NCBI RefSeq assembly: GCF_024397895.1
Contig: NZ_CP073346.1
Location: 3,596,001-3,660,000 of the forward strand
Direction: 5' to 3'
DNA: 64,000 nucleotides
DNA from: Pseudomonas benzenivorans
Lineage (GTDB): Bacteria; Pseudomonadota; Gammaproteobacteria; Pseudomonadales; Pseudomonadaceae
Shown: piece after piece, positions 26,286 through 37,400 of the stretch
How positions within the stretch are numbered: the stretch's first letter is position 1
Layout: every line of letters starts with the position of its first letter
Program-made: the position numbers and the translations under genes
The notes under the pieces: generated by a model
Seen by the model: the letters and a program-made list of their open reading frames with translations, nothing else
Databases searched by the model: none
Told to the model about the DNA's origin: nothing

Positions 26286-27830
26286 TCATGCCTGCTCGGG
26301 CGGTGCGGCCGGCGTCGAGCCATTGGCCAGCGGGCCCTGGCGCTTCCATTGCAAGGCGATCAGCATCAGCGTGGGTATGCCCAGCAGGGCGGTGACGAGG
26401 AAGAACTGGGCATACCCCAGTTTCTCCACCATCACCCCGGAATAGCCACCGATCAGGCGCGGCAGCAGCAGCATGATCGAGCTGAGCAGGGCGTACTGGG
26501 TGGCGGAGAACTTCAGGTTGGTCAGGCTCGACAGGTAGGCGACGAAGGCGGCGGTGGCCAGGCCGGCGCTGAAGTTGTCGGCGGAGATGGTCAGAATCAG
26601 CATCTGCAGGTCCGGGCCCATGCCGGCCAGCATGAGAAACAGCAGGTTGGTCGCCGCCGAAGCCGCGCCGCCGATGAACAGGATCGGCAGGATGCCGAAA
26701 CGCACGATCAGCAGACCGCCGATGCCGGCGCCGAGCAGGGTCATGACCAGGCCGAACAGCTTGCTGACGCTGGCGATCTGGTCCTTGGTGAAGCCCTGGT
26801 CGATGTAGAAGACGTTGGCCATCACCCCCATGACCGTGTCGGACATGCGGTAGGTGGCGATCAGCCCGAGCAGCAGCAGGGCCTGCCAGCGGTAGCGGAT
26901 GATGAAGTCGTTGACCGGGGTCAGCACCGGCGCCAGGCCACGCCGGCCCATGGCCGACAGGCACAGGCTGGTGAGGATGGTATAGAGCAGGGCGCGCAGG
27001 AAGGCGCGGTCTTCCAGCAGCAGGTCGAGCAGGCTCGCCTCGCCGCGCACCAGACTGGCGAAGTCGGTGTAGTAGAACTGGGTGAACATCGCCGGCACCG
27101 AGACCAGCAGGACGATCAGCACCAGTACCGAGACCATCTGGTGGCTGAAACCATAGCGGGCCGCCGCCAGCTGGGTTTTCAGCGGTACTGGCGGTTCACG
27201 CATCCACAGGCTGGTCAGCAGGCCCGGCAGCATCAGCAGGGCGAACACCAGGTAGGTGCCGGCCCAGGCGCTGTGCTGATAGCTCAGCACGGTGGAGCCG
27301 AAGCCCTCGGCGAAATACAGGGCGCCGGCGGTGGCCAGCAGGGCGGCGATCCGGTAGCCGGCCATGTAGCTGGCCGCCAGTGCCGCCTGACGGGTCTGTT
27401 CGACGATCTCCAGGCGGTAGGCGTCGATGGCGATGTCCTGGGTGGCCGAGGCGAAGGCCACCAGCACCGCCAGGGCGATCAGCCAGGTCAGGTGGGTCTG
27501 TGGGTCGCACAGCGCCATGCCGGCCAGGCCGCAGGCGATCAGCACCTGGGACAGCACCAGCCAGGAGCGGCGCCGGCCCATGCGCCCGAGCAACGGCAGG
27601 CGCCATTGGTCGAGCAGCGGCGACCACACCCATTTGAAGGCGTAGGCCAGGCCGATCAGGCTGGCGAAGCCGATGGTCTCGCGGGCCACGCCGGCTTCGC
27701 GCAGCCAGACGGACAGGGTCGAGAACACGAGCATGTAGGGCAGGCCGGCGGCGAAGCCGAGGAGCAGGAGCACCAGCGTAGCGGGGCTGGAGTAGGCGGC
27801 GATGGCTTCGCGCCAGCTTTTTCGAGGCAT
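26286..27830 (-). CDS. ampG: AmpG, muropeptide permease
   Basis: 514-residue MFS transporter with ~12-14 membrane segments. The N-terminus (SPATLVLLLLGFAAGLPYMLVFSTLSVWLREAG) and GFASLIGLAYAFKWVWSPLLDQWRLPLLGRMGRRRSW (ending in the MFS A-like motif) are characteristic of AmpG, which imports GlcNAc-anhydroMurNAc peptides for recycling. In pseudomonads AmpG activity is needed for AmpC beta-lactamase induction through AmpR. Its position next to yajQ/MscS fits the P. aeruginosa ampG neighbourhood. It lies 42 bases downstream of the alkyltransferase-like gene. Confidence 0.93.
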   Translation of the reverse strand: MPRKSWREAIAAYSSPATLVLLLLGFAAGLPYMLVFSTLSVWLREAGVARETIGFASLIGLAYAFKWVWSPLLDQWRLPLLGRMGRRRSWLVLSQVLIACGLAGMALCDPQTHLTWLIALAVLVAFASATQDIAIDAYRLEIVEQTRQAALAASYMAGYRIAALLATAGALYFAEGFGSTVLSYQHSAWAGTYLVFALLMLPGLLTSLWMREPPVPLKTQLAAARYGFSHQMVSVLVLIVLLVSVPAMFTQFYYTDFASLVRGEASLLDLLLEDRAFLRALLYTILTSLCLSAMGRRGLAPVLTPVNDFIIRYRWQALLLLGLIATYRMSDTVMGVMANVFYIDQGFTKDQIASVSKLFGLVMTLLGAGIGGLLIVRFGILPILFIGGAASAATNLLFLMLAGMGPDLQMLILTISADNFSAGLATAAFVAYLSSLTNLKFSATQYALLSSIMLLLPRLIGGYSGVMVEKLGYAQFFLVTALLGIPTLMLIALQWKRQGPLANGSTPAAPPEQA

Positions 27831-27872
27831 TGGGCGGGTTTCAGCCTGGGATGATCTGACAAAGGCCGCACT

Positions 27873-28238
27873 CTAACCGCTGGACTCCATCGGACGCCAG
27901 CCGTGCCGTCGGATATCCACCCGATCCTGGTCGAGCAGAACACCTTCTGCTCGCAGGCGCGCCCGCTGCTCGACACCGGACGGGCTGCCTGGCGGCAGGC
28001 TCAGGCGCCCGCCGGCGGCGACCACCCGGTGCCAGGGCAGGGCGGTGCCCTCGGGCAACTGGCTCAGGGTGCGGCCCACCCAGCGCGCCGCGCGGCCCAG
28101 GCCGGCCAGTGCGGCCAGTTGCCCGTAGCTCACTACCTTGCCGCGCGGCACCTGCGCCAGCGCCAGGTAGAGCGCCTCGCGCCGGGCGTCCGGTCCGCTC
28201 GGCGCGTTGGGCGTGTTGCCGTGTTGTCGTTTGTCCAT
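27873..28238 (-). CDS. Alkyltransferase-like protein (ATL), Trp in place of the active Cys
   Basis: 121 residues. C-terminal domain of O6-alkylguanine-DNA alkyltransferase: LAQVPRGKVVSYGQLAALAGLGRAARWVG and the arginine finger region. The active-site motif PCHRV is PWHRV (residues 68-72), so there is no acceptor cysteine. ATL proteins (E. coli YbaZ, fission yeast Atl1) bind O6-alkylguanine tightly and flag the lesion for nucleotide excision repair. Same strand as ampG and may be cotranscribed. Confidence 0.88.
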   Translation of the reverse strand: MDKRQHGNTPNAPSGPDARREALYLALAQVPRGKVVSYGQLAALAGLGRAARWVGRTLSQLPEGTALPWHRVVAAGGRLSLPPGSPSGVEQRARLRAEGVLLDQDRVDIRRHGWRPMESSG

Positions 28239-28370
28239 CTCTTCGGGAGGCTCCGGGAGGCGCGCTGCTTCCGGGCGAGCCTAGCGCGTCGAGGAGCCCG
28301 GCAAAAGCCATGGCGTTTCCGGTGCGCCAGGCGCTCGCGGGGAACTTGCGGGTATTTGGTCGGTCAATTC

Positions 28371-28399
28371 TTGCCCAGTCGCCGGGCTTGCGGATAATG
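28371..28399 (+). promoter_or_regulatory. Sigma70-like promoter of the DUF481 gene
   Basis: TTGCCC (28371-28376), 17-base spacer, GATAAT (28394-28399), 41 bases before the ATG. The spacing is ideal and the match fair. Confidence 0.5.
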
Positions 28400-28439
28400 C
28401 TCGGCCTTTCGCGAACCAGAGCAACCCTCGGTCCCTTAT

Positions 28440-29447
28440 ATGTATGTGAAATCCTTGCTGTGCCTGGGCCTTACCCTGGCCACAACGCCGCTGCTGGCTG
28501 ATACCGTGTGGCTGAAGAACGGCGACCGCCTGAGCGGCACGATCAGGTTCTTCGACGGCGCCAAGCTCCTGCTCAAGACCGAATATGGCGGCGCCATCGC
28601 CCTGGACTGGGACCAGATCGCCACCCTGGAGAGCGACCAGGAACTGCTGATCAAGGAAAGCGCGGAAGGCGGCGAGCGCGCCAAGTCCCTGCATGCCTCC
28701 GCCGAGCCGGGCAAGGTAATCCTGGCCAATGGCGAGGCGCCGCGTACCGTCGAGCTGGCCAGCATCCAGCAGATCCTCAAGCCCAAGCCCCTGGTCGAGG
28801 ACCTGACCTGGAAGGGCAATATCGATGCGGGTCTGGACTACAAGCGCGGCGAAGCCGACAGCGACGACTACGACATCGATGTGAAGACCCAGGCGCGTCA
28901 CGGCCTGTGGCGGCACAACGCCGAAGGCGGCTACAACCGCCAGTATCAGGACGACCTGGTGTCCACCGACAACTGGTACGCCGAGTACGCCCTGGACCGT
29001 TTCCTCGACGAGCATTGGTTCTGGCAGGGACGGCTGGAATACAAGCACGACCAGATCGAGGAGCTGGAACGCCAGCGCACCGTCGGTACCGGTCCGGGTT
29101 ACCAGTTCTGGGACAACGAACTGGGCGCCTTCTCGGTGACCGGTCTGCTCAACCGCAGCGACTACCAGTTCGACGATGGGCGGAAGGAGAGTTTCTACGC
29201 CCTGAGCACCAAGTGGGACTACAACCGCTACGTGGTCGGCAAGACCGTCGAGCTGTTCAGCAGTGGCGAGGTCGGCAAGCCCCTGGCCAATGTCGCCGAC
29301 TACACCCTGGATGCCGAAGTCGGTCTGCGCTACAAGGTCACCGACTGGGCCTCGCTGAATATGAAGGCCGAGAAGGACCTGGTCAGCGGCGCCGACGGCG
29401 AACTGGACGAAACCCACTACAGCCTCGGCTTCGGGGTGGGCTGGTAA
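28440..29447 (+). CDS. DUF481 outer membrane protein
   Basis: 335 residues from ATG 28440. Sec signal peptide MYVKSLLCLGLTLATTPLLA, cleaved before DTVWLKNGD. Residues ~20-110 contain a small repeated domain (VWLKNGDRLSGTIRFF; VILANGEAPRTVELASI), and residues ~120-335 form the DUF481 beta-barrel with alternating aromatic strands, for example WKGNIDAGLDYKRG and the final THYSLGFGVGW. DUF481 proteins are outer membrane beta barrels of unknown substrate, some salt-induced. A bidirectional terminator follows. Confidence 0.85.
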   Translation: MYVKSLLCLGLTLATTPLLADTVWLKNGDRLSGTIRFFDGAKLLLKTEYGGAIALDWDQIATLESDQELLIKESAEGGERAKSLHASAEPGKVILANGEAPRTVELASIQQILKPKPLVEDLTWKGNIDAGLDYKRGEADSDDYDIDVKTQARHGLWRHNAEGGYNRQYQDDLVSTDNWYAEYALDRFLDEHWFWQGRLEYKHDQIEELERQRTVGTGPGYQFWDNELGAFSVTGLLNRSDYQFDDGRKESFYALSTKWDYNRYVVGKTVELFSSGEVGKPLANVADYTLDAEVGLRYKVTDWASLNMKAEKDLVSGADGELDETHYSLGFGVGW

Positions 29448-29470
29448 GTCTCCTGTCGCCTCCAGCAAAA

Positions 29471-29495
29471 AGCCCCGCAGATGCGGGGCTTTTTT
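29471..29495. terminator. Bidirectional terminator between the DUF481 and SDR genes
   Basis: AGCCCCGCA / TGCGGGGCT stem, T run on the plus side and A run (29466-29471) on the other, suiting both convergent genes. Confidence 0.88.
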
Positions 29496-29513
29496 GTCGT
29501 TGGCAGGCGGCGA

Positions 29514-30272
29514 TTACAGGCGCAGGCCGCCGTCCAGCTCGAGGATGCGACCGGTGTAATAGTCGTTCTCGAGGATATAGGCCACCGAGTGGGCGATCTC
29601 GGTCGGCTTGCCCATGCGCTTGAGGGGAATGCCGGCGGTCATCTTCTCCAGGGCATCGGGCTTCATGCTCAGGGTCATCTCGGTCTCGATGAAGCCCGGC
29701 GCCACGCCGGCGACGCGGATGCCGTAGCGCGCCAGTTCCTTGGCCCAGACCACGGTGTCGGCGGCGACGCCGGCCTTGGCCGCGGAGTAGTTGGCCTGGC
29801 CGATGTTGCCGGCGCGGGAGATCGAGGAAATGTTGACGATCGCGCCCTGATTCTGCAGCTCGATCATCTTGGCTGCCACTTCGCGGGTGCAGAGGAACAC
29901 CCCGGTCAGGTTGACGTCGATCACCGCCTGCCACTGGGCCAGGCTCATCTTGCTGATTTCGCCATCCTTGACCTTGAGGGTCAGCCCGTCACGGAGGATC
30001 CCGGCGTTGTTCACCAGGCCGTTGATCGCGCCGAAGTCGGCGGCGACCTGGGCGACCATGTGGGTCACCTGCTCCTCGTCGGCGACGTTGCACAGGTAGC
30101 GGCGGGCGTCGCCACCGGCGGCCTTGCAGGCGGCCACGGCTTCGTCGAGCTTCTCCGGGTTGAGGTCGACCAGGGCCAGCTTGGCGCCCCTGGCCGCCAG
30201 GTACTCGCCCATGGCGCGGCCGAGGCCCTGGCAGCCGCCAGTGATGATGATGACTTTGTCTTGCAGTTGCAT
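29514..30272 (-). CDS. Short-chain dehydrogenase/reductase (FabG-like)
   Basis: 252 residues. Classical SDR: cofactor loop TGGCQGLGRAMG (residues ~11-22), NNAGILRDG, catalytic Ser in IVNISSISRAGN, and YSAAK, with the Asn of INVNL-like DVNLTGVF; C-terminus TGRILELDGGLRL. An Asp after beta-2 (LVDLNPEK) suggests preference for NAD(H). Close to 3-ketoacyl reductases, but the substrate is not determinable. Divergent from the HugZ-like gene with about 100 bases between starts. Confidence 0.88.
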   Translation of the reverse strand: MQLQDKVIIITGGCQGLGRAMGEYLAARGAKLALVDLNPEKLDEAVAACKAAGGDARRYLCNVADEEQVTHMVAQVAADFGAINGLVNNAGILRDGLTLKVKDGEISKMSLAQWQAVIDVNLTGVFLCTREVAAKMIELQNQGAIVNISSISRAGNIGQANYSAAKAGVAADTVVWAKELARYGIRVAGVAPGFIETEMTLSMKPDALEKMTAGIPLKRMGKPTEIAHSVAYILENDYYTGRILELDGGLRL

Positions 30273-30375
30273 CGCGTTATTCCCTCAAAGTGCTGCATTT
30301 GCCCCGCTGGCGCCCGCTAACCGCTATTCTGGTCGCCTGTCCGTTAGTGACGGATTCTTCGCAAGGAGTCATAAG

Positions 30376-31107
30376 GTGAGCGTGAAAGCCGGCAAGCATG
30401 CCCGAGAATTGCTACTCAAGGAATACCGCGGGGTGCTCTCCACCCACTCCAAAGCCATGCCGGGCTTCCCTTTCGGATCGGTGGTGCCCTACTGCCTGGA
30501 CCCCGCCGGCTTGCCGTTGATCCTCATCAGCCGCATCGCCCAGCACACCCATAACCTCAAGCAGGACGCCAAGTGCTCGCTCTTGGTCGGTGAGCGTGGC
30601 GCCGAGGACGTGCAGGCGGTCGGCCGCCTCACTCTGCTCGCCGAAGCACGACAGTTGTGTGACCAGCCGGCTATCGAGGCCGCGGCCGCCCGCTACTACC
30701 GCTACTTTCCGGATGCGCGCAATTATCACCGCAGCCATGATTTCGATTTCTGGGTGCTGACACCGGTGCGCTGGCGTTACATCGGCGGCTTCGGGGCGAT
30801 CCACTGGCTGGACCAGGTGGCCCTGGCCAATCCCTTCGCGGGCGAAGCGGAGCAGGGCATGCTCGAGCACATGAACCGCGATCATGCCGCCGCCATCGCC
30901 CATTACGTCGAACTGGCCGGCCTGCCGACCCGGACGCCAGCCGAACTGGTCGGCATCGACGGCGAGGGCTTTCACCTGCGCATCGGCCAGGGGCTCTACT
31001 GGCTGGCCTTCCCGGCCGCCTGCGACAGCCCGGGGGCGGTGCGTCAGGCCCTGGTGCAGCTGGCCCACGCCGAAACCTGGCCGACCGACGGTGCCGTTGT
31101 GCCTTGA
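30376..31107 (+). CDS. HugZ-like split-barrel haem/flavin protein with DUF2470
   Basis: 243 residues from GTG 30376, with AAGGAG eight bases upstream. An N-terminal pyridoxamine-phosphate-oxidase-like split barrel (STHSKAMPGFPFGSVVPYCLD, LISRIAQHTHNLKQDAKCSLLV) is followed by a DUF2470 domain (EHMNRDHAAAIAHYVELAG, residues ~160-240). The pairing is that of the HugZ/HutZ family of haem-degrading or haem-handling proteins, though many members have no proven haem oxygenase activity. No iron box is visible directly upstream, so a haem role is only suggested. Confidence 0.8.
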   Translation: MSVKAGKHARELLLKEYRGVLSTHSKAMPGFPFGSVVPYCLDPAGLPLILISRIAQHTHNLKQDAKCSLLVGERGAEDVQAVGRLTLLAEARQLCDQPAIEAAAARYYRYFPDARNYHRSHDFDFWVLTPVRWRYIGGFGAIHWLDQVALANPFAGEAEQGMLEHMNRDHAAAIAHYVELAGLPTRTPAELVGIDGEGFHLRIGQGLYWLAFPAACDSPGAVRQALVQLAHAETWPTDGAVVP

Positions 31108-31170
31108 ATTGCCGGCATTGCCCCATATCTCAGTGTTACTGGAAGCTGATCTTCCGTTAAGGAACCCTTG

Positions 31171-31635
31171 ATGCGCGTTTTCCTGTTGCTGTTTCTGTTG
31201 TTCCCGATCCTCGAGCTGGCGCTGTTGATCAAGGTCGGCGGCGCCATCGGCGTGCTGCCGACCCTGCTGCTGGTGATCGCCACCGCGATTCTCGGCAGCG
31301 TGCTGCTGCGCGTCGCGGGTGTCGCCACCGCCTGGCGTGCCCGCGAGAAGATGGCGCGCGGCGAGTTGCCCGAGGAGGAAATGCTCGAAGGCCTGCTGAT
31401 CGCCGTCGGCGGCGGTCTGTTGCTGCTGCCGGGCTTTATCAGCGACATCTTCGGCGTGCTCTGCCTGATCCCCTTTACCCGCCGCCTGCTGGTGGCCAAG
31501 CTGCGCCAGCGTGTCGCCGAGCAGGCCATGCGCCAGCGCGCCTTCGCCGACGACCTGGCGGCGCGCAGCGGGCGCACCCGGCCGGGCGCGGCGCGGCCGA
31601 ACGTGCTGGACGGCGAATACGAGCGCCACGACTAG
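31171..31635 (+). CDS. fxsA: FxsA-family membrane protein
   Basis: 154 residues from ATG 31171 (TTAAGGAACCC upstream). Starts MRVFLLLFLLFPILELALLIKVGGAIG and has further hydrophobic stretches at ~30-50 and ~78-100 (LLLLPGFISDIFGVLCLIPFTRRLL), the FxsA pattern. E. coli FxsA, when overproduced, relieves F-plasmid exclusion of phage T7; its normal role is unknown. Location just before groESL is conserved in Gammaproteobacteria. The polar C-terminus ends EYERHD. Confidence 0.88.
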   Translation: MRVFLLLFLLFPILELALLIKVGGAIGVLPTLLLVIATAILGSVLLRVAGVATAWRAREKMARGELPEEEMLEGLLIAVGGGLLLLPGFISDIFGVLCLIPFTRRLLVAKLRQRVAEQAMRQRAFADDLAARSGRTRPGAARPNVLDGEYERHD

Positions 31636-31713
31636 CAGCCGGCTGCACCTTGAGAGGGCCGCGCTGGCCTCCGCGCGCAGGCGCCTCAACGCATAATTTT
31701 TTCTGCGACGCCC

Positions 31714-31742
31714 CTTGAAATCCCCTTGTACGCCCTTATGTA
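31714..31742 (+). promoter_or_regulatory. RpoH (sigma32) promoter of groESL
   Basis: CTTGAAA (31714-31720), 12-base spacer, CCCTTATGTA from 31733. Layout, spacer and the GGTCAC that follows resemble the E. coli groE heat-shock promoter. It leaves a ~190-base leader before groES. Confidence 0.75.
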
Positions 31743-31880
31743 GCGGTCACCGCAAGGTTTTCTGTCGGTATCGGCAGAACAGATTTCTGCGTTGTGCCGA
31801 GTGTCTCGGGTGGTCGGTTGAACAATCGGTCGTACGCGGCACTTCGCAACGCAACCGGCACCGCCGGACTTTGCTAACCT

Positions 31881-31898
31881 GCCGGTGAAAACACCGGC
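31881..31898 (+). other. Short perfect hairpin in the groES leader
   Basis: GCCGGTG AAAA CACCGGC, a 7-bp stem with an AAAA loop, 32 bases before the groES ATG and about 20 bases upstream of the GGGAGAG ribosome site. Function not known. Confidence 0.5.
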
Positions 31899-31930
31899 CG
31901 ATGAAAACAACCTATTGGGAGAGATCGACA

Positions 31931-32224
31931 ATGAAGCTTCGTCCCCTGCATGACCGCGTCGTGATCCGTCGCAGCGAAGAAGAAACCAAGACCGCGGGTG
32001 GCATCGTGCTGCCGGGCTCCGCTGCCGAGAAGCCGAACCAGGGCGAGATCGTCGCCGTCGGCACCGGTCGCGTACTGGACAACGGCGAAGTCCGCGCGCT
32101 GGCCGTCAAGGTCGGTGACAAGGTGGTGTTCGGCCCGTACTCCGGCAGCAACACCATCAAGGTCGACGGCGAAGACCTGCTGGTGATGGGCGAGAGCGAA
32201 ATCCTCGCCGTCATCGAAGCCTGA
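31931..32224 (+). CDS. groES: GroES, 10-kDa co-chaperonin
   Basis: 97 residues from ATG 31931, with GGGAGAGATCGACA as the ribosome site. [31 protein letters not shown] contains the mobile loop (GGIVLP) that binds GroEL. It caps the GroEL ring during folding. Followed after 48 bases by groEL. A sigma32-type promoter lies ~200 bases upstream; no CIRCE element is seen, as expected for Gammaproteobacteria. Confidence 0.98.
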   Translation: MKLRPLHDRVVIRRSEEETKTAGGIVLPGSAAEKPNQGEIVAVGTGRVLDNGEVRALAVKVGDKVVFGPYSGSNTIKVDGEDLLVMGESEILAVIEA

Positions 32225-32260
32225 TTCCCGCGAATCTCCGTTTAACCGTCAAAGAATTGA

Positions 32261-33919
<1,659 letters not shown>

Positions 33920-33945
33920 GCCACCCGGCACCCTGAGCTGTAACG

Positions 33946-33978
33946 AAAACCCCGCGCTTGTCGCGGGGTTTTCTTTTT
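33946..33978 (+). terminator. Rho-independent terminator after groEL
   Basis: 11-bp stem AAAACCCCGCG / CGCGGGGTTTT, 5-base loop, then CTTTTTT. Confidence 0.92.
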
Positions 33979-34196
33979 TCGGCGCCCAGGAAGGGGCCGG
34001 TATGGTCGCCGTGGCGATTGTCCTGGCGCGGCCCCTGGCGATCGACGGCGTTGATCGGTTTACCGACGTCGGATGTGTGGCCCAGCGGTCGCAGCGTGAC
34101 GAATCACGACCGTTTGTCGACGAAGGCGACCAGTCGGTGTGCTCTGGTCTAGTGTTGCTGAACAGCGTTTGGCAGCGCTATCAAGAGGTTGCAGTG

Positions 34197-34421
34197 ATGA
34201 AACTAGAAATCGCTCGAGGTTTGTTTCTTGCCGCAGCACTGGCCGTGGCCTCACTCGCGGCCGCGGCCTGGCAGGAGCCGACCCCCGAGGTGCTGACCCA
34301 TAACGGGCTGGGCTACTGCCCGCTGCCGCCCAAGCCGCAGCCGGCCGCCGAGGTCAGGCCGGACCACGACCTGCTGTTGTTCCTGTTCAGCATGAGCCAG
34401 GGCCTGGGGCCGCGCGGTTGA
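34197..34421 (+). CDS. Small exported protein of unknown function
   Basis: 74 residues from ATG 34197 (AAGAGG nine bases upstream). Clear Sec signal peptide MKLEIARGLFLAAALAVASLAAAAW, leaving a mature peptide of about 50 residues beginning near WQEPTPEVL. It has one Cys (GLGYCPLPPKPQP) and a hydrophobic patch DHDLLLFLFSMSQG. No family recognised. It stands alone between two terminators. The upstream 200 bases hold the groEL terminator and presumably its promoter. The frame is open further upstream but without a better start. Confidence 0.6.
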   Translation: MKLEIARGLFLAAALAVASLAAAAWQEPTPEVLTHNGLGYCPLPPKPQPAAEVRPDHDLLLFLFSMSQGLGPRG

Positions 34422-34452
34422 GGCGTTGTCTGGTGCTGTCCGCGCCTGAACT

Positions 34453-34480
34453 GAAAAGCCCCGCATTGGCGGGGCTTTTC
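34453..34480. terminator. Bidirectional terminator between the small exported gene and mexW
   Basis: 12-bp stem GAAAAGCCCCGC / GCGGGGCTTTTC with ATTG loop. Serves the plus-strand small gene and the minus-strand RND operon. Confidence 0.88.
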
Positions 34481-34491
34481 AGTGTCGAGGC

Positions 34492-37400
34492 TCAGCGCGC
34501 GGGGGTAGCCTCGGCGATGGGCTCGGGGTCGGGCCTGGCCAGCAGGCTGTAGACGCAGGGCAGCACGAACAGGGTGAACAGGGTACCCACCGTCATGCCG
34601 GTGGCGATCACCAGGCCGATGTCGAAGCGGCTCACCGCGCCGGCACCGCTGGCGAGGATCAGCGGCAGCATGGCGAAGACCATCGAGGCGGTGGTCATCA
34701 GCACCGGGCGCAGGCGGATCGCCGCGGCTTCTTCCACCGCGGCGCGGCGCGACAGACCCTTGTTGCGGCGCAGCTGGTTGGCGAACTCGACGATCAGGAT
34801 GCCGTGCTTGGTGATCAGCCCGATCAGGGTCACCAGGCCGACCTGGGTGTAGATGTTCATGGTCGACAGGCCGAGGAACAGCGGCACCAGGGCGCCGCAG
34901 ATCGACAGCGGCACGGTCACCAGGATCACCAGCGGGTCGCGGAAGCTCTCGAACTGCGCCGCCAGCACCAGGAAGATCAGTGCCAGGGCCAGGCCGAAGG
35001 TCAGGTACAGGGCGCTGCCCTCCTGGATGTACTGGCGCGCCGCGCCGGCATAGTCGGCGGCAAAGCCGGCCGGCGCCTCCTCGGCCATGATCTGCCGCAC
35101 GGTGTCGATGGCCTCGCCCATGCTGACTCCTCTATCGGTTGCAGGCACGCCCTGGATGGTCGCCGAGTTGAGCTGCTGGAACTGGTTGAGCTGGGTCGGC
35201 CGGGCACGGTCGCTGACCGTCACCAGGGTCGCCAGCGGCAGCAGCGCGCCGCTCTCGCTCTTCACGTAGTAGCTGCCGAGCCAGCCCGGGTTGTCGCGGT
35301 AGGCGCGCTCCACCTGGGCGATCACCTTGTAGCTGCGTCCGTCGATGGTGAAGCGGTTGATCTCGCCCTCGCCGAGCAGGCTGGCCAGGGTCAGGCCGAG
35401 GTCCTGCATGGACACGCCCATCTGCGCGGCCTTCTGCCGGTCGATCTCCACCACAACTTCCGGCTTGTCGAAGGCCAGGTCGACATTTAGAAAGTAGAAC
35501 TTGCCCGACTCCAGCGCCCGCGCCTTGACCCGCTCGGCCACCTGCAGCAGCGACTCGTAGTCGTTGGGCGTGTTGATCACGAACTGGAACGGCGGGCCCT
35601 CGCCGGTGCCGGGCAGGGACGGCAGGTTGAAGCCGAAGATCTGCAACCCGGGGATCTGGCTGAGGCGCCCCTGGACCTCGGGCAGAATCTCCATCTGGGT
35701 GCGTTCGCGCTCGTCCCACGGGGTCATCAGGAAGCCGCCGATGCCCGACTGCACGCCACTGAAGCCGTTGATCTGGAACGACGAATAGTACTCGGGAAAC
35801 TCCTTGAAGATTTCCACGAACTCGTCGGTGTAGCGGTTCAGGTACTCCAGGTTGGTCGGCTGCGGCGCGTTGGCGATCATGAAGATGATGCCCTGGTCTT
35901 CCTCCGGGGCCAGCTCGCTTTTTGTGAACATTGGCTGCAGCATTACTGGGATCAGGGCCATGACGATCACGGCGAACACCAGCACCACCGGGCGGGTGTC
36001 GAGGGTGCCGTGCAGGGCGCGCTGGTAGCGCTGCTTGAGGCGCTCGAACAGCAGGTCCAGGCGGTGCGCCAGGCCACTCGGGTTCTCGTCGTGGCGCAGC
36101 AGTTTGGCGCACATCATCGGCGACAGGGTCAGGGCGACGATGCCGGAGATGATCACCGCGCCGGCCAGGGTCAGGGCGAACTCCTTGAACAGCGCACCGG
36201 TGAGCCCTTCGAGGAAGCCGATCGGCGCGTAGACCGCGGCCAGGGTGATGGTCATCGACACCACCGGCACGGCGATCTCCCGGGCGCCCTCCAGGGCCGC
36301 GTCGAACGGCGTCTTGCCTTCCTCGACATGGCGATGGATGTTCTCCACCACGACGATGGCATCGTCCACTACCAGGCCGATGGCCAGCACCATGGCCAGC
36401 AGGGTCAGCAGGTTGATCGAGTAGCCCATCAGCTGCATGAAGAACAGCACGCCGATCATCGACAGCGGGATGGTGATCACCGGGATCAGCACCGAGCGGA
36501 AGGCGCCGAGGAACAGGAACACCACCACGATGACGATCAGCACCGCCTCGCCCAGGGTCTTCAGCACCTCGTCGATCGAGGCCTGGATGAACTGGGTGGC
36601 GTCGTAGGCGATCGATACCTCGAGGTTGGGCGGCAGCTGGGCCTGCAGCTCCGGCATGATGCCGCGCACCTCCTTGATCACGTCCAGCGGGTTGGCGCTG
36701 GGCGTGCCCTTGATGCCGATGTACACGGACGGGATGCCGTCGAAGGAGCTGAGCGAGTCGTAGTTCTCCGCGCCCATCTCCACCCGCGCCACGTCGCGCA
36801 GCAGCACCCGGCTGTCACCGACCGTCTTCAGCGGAATGGCGGCAAAGGCCTCGGGGGTCTTGAGGTCGGTCTCGGCGTTGATGCTGGTGACCACGTACTG
36901 TCCCTTCACTTCGCCGGCGGCGGCGAGGAAGTTGTACTGGCGCACGGCATCGTTGACGTCGCTGGCGGTGACGCCATAGGCGGCCATCTTCACCGGGTCG
37001 AGCCACAGGCGCATGGCGAACACCTGGTTGCCGAGGATCTCCGCCTCGGCCATGCCAGGGAGGGTCGCCAGCTTCGGCTGAATCACCCTTGAGAGGTAGT
37101 CGGTGATCTGCGGGTTGCTCAGCTCGTCGCTGAAGAAGCTGATGTACATCAGCGCCGAGGCGCCGGCCGCTTCCTTGCTCAGCACTGGGTCCTGGGCTTC
37201 CTGCGGCAGCTGGTTCTTCACCTCGTTGGCCTTGGCCAGCAGCTCGGTGAACAGCCGGTCGCTGTCGGCGCCGATGCGTGCATAGATGGAGATGATCGAC
37301 AGGTTCTGCCGGCTCACCGAGGTCATGTAATCGATGCCCTCGGCGCTGGCCAGGCTCTGCTGCAGGGGCTGGGTGATATAGCCCTGGATGGTCTCGGCGT

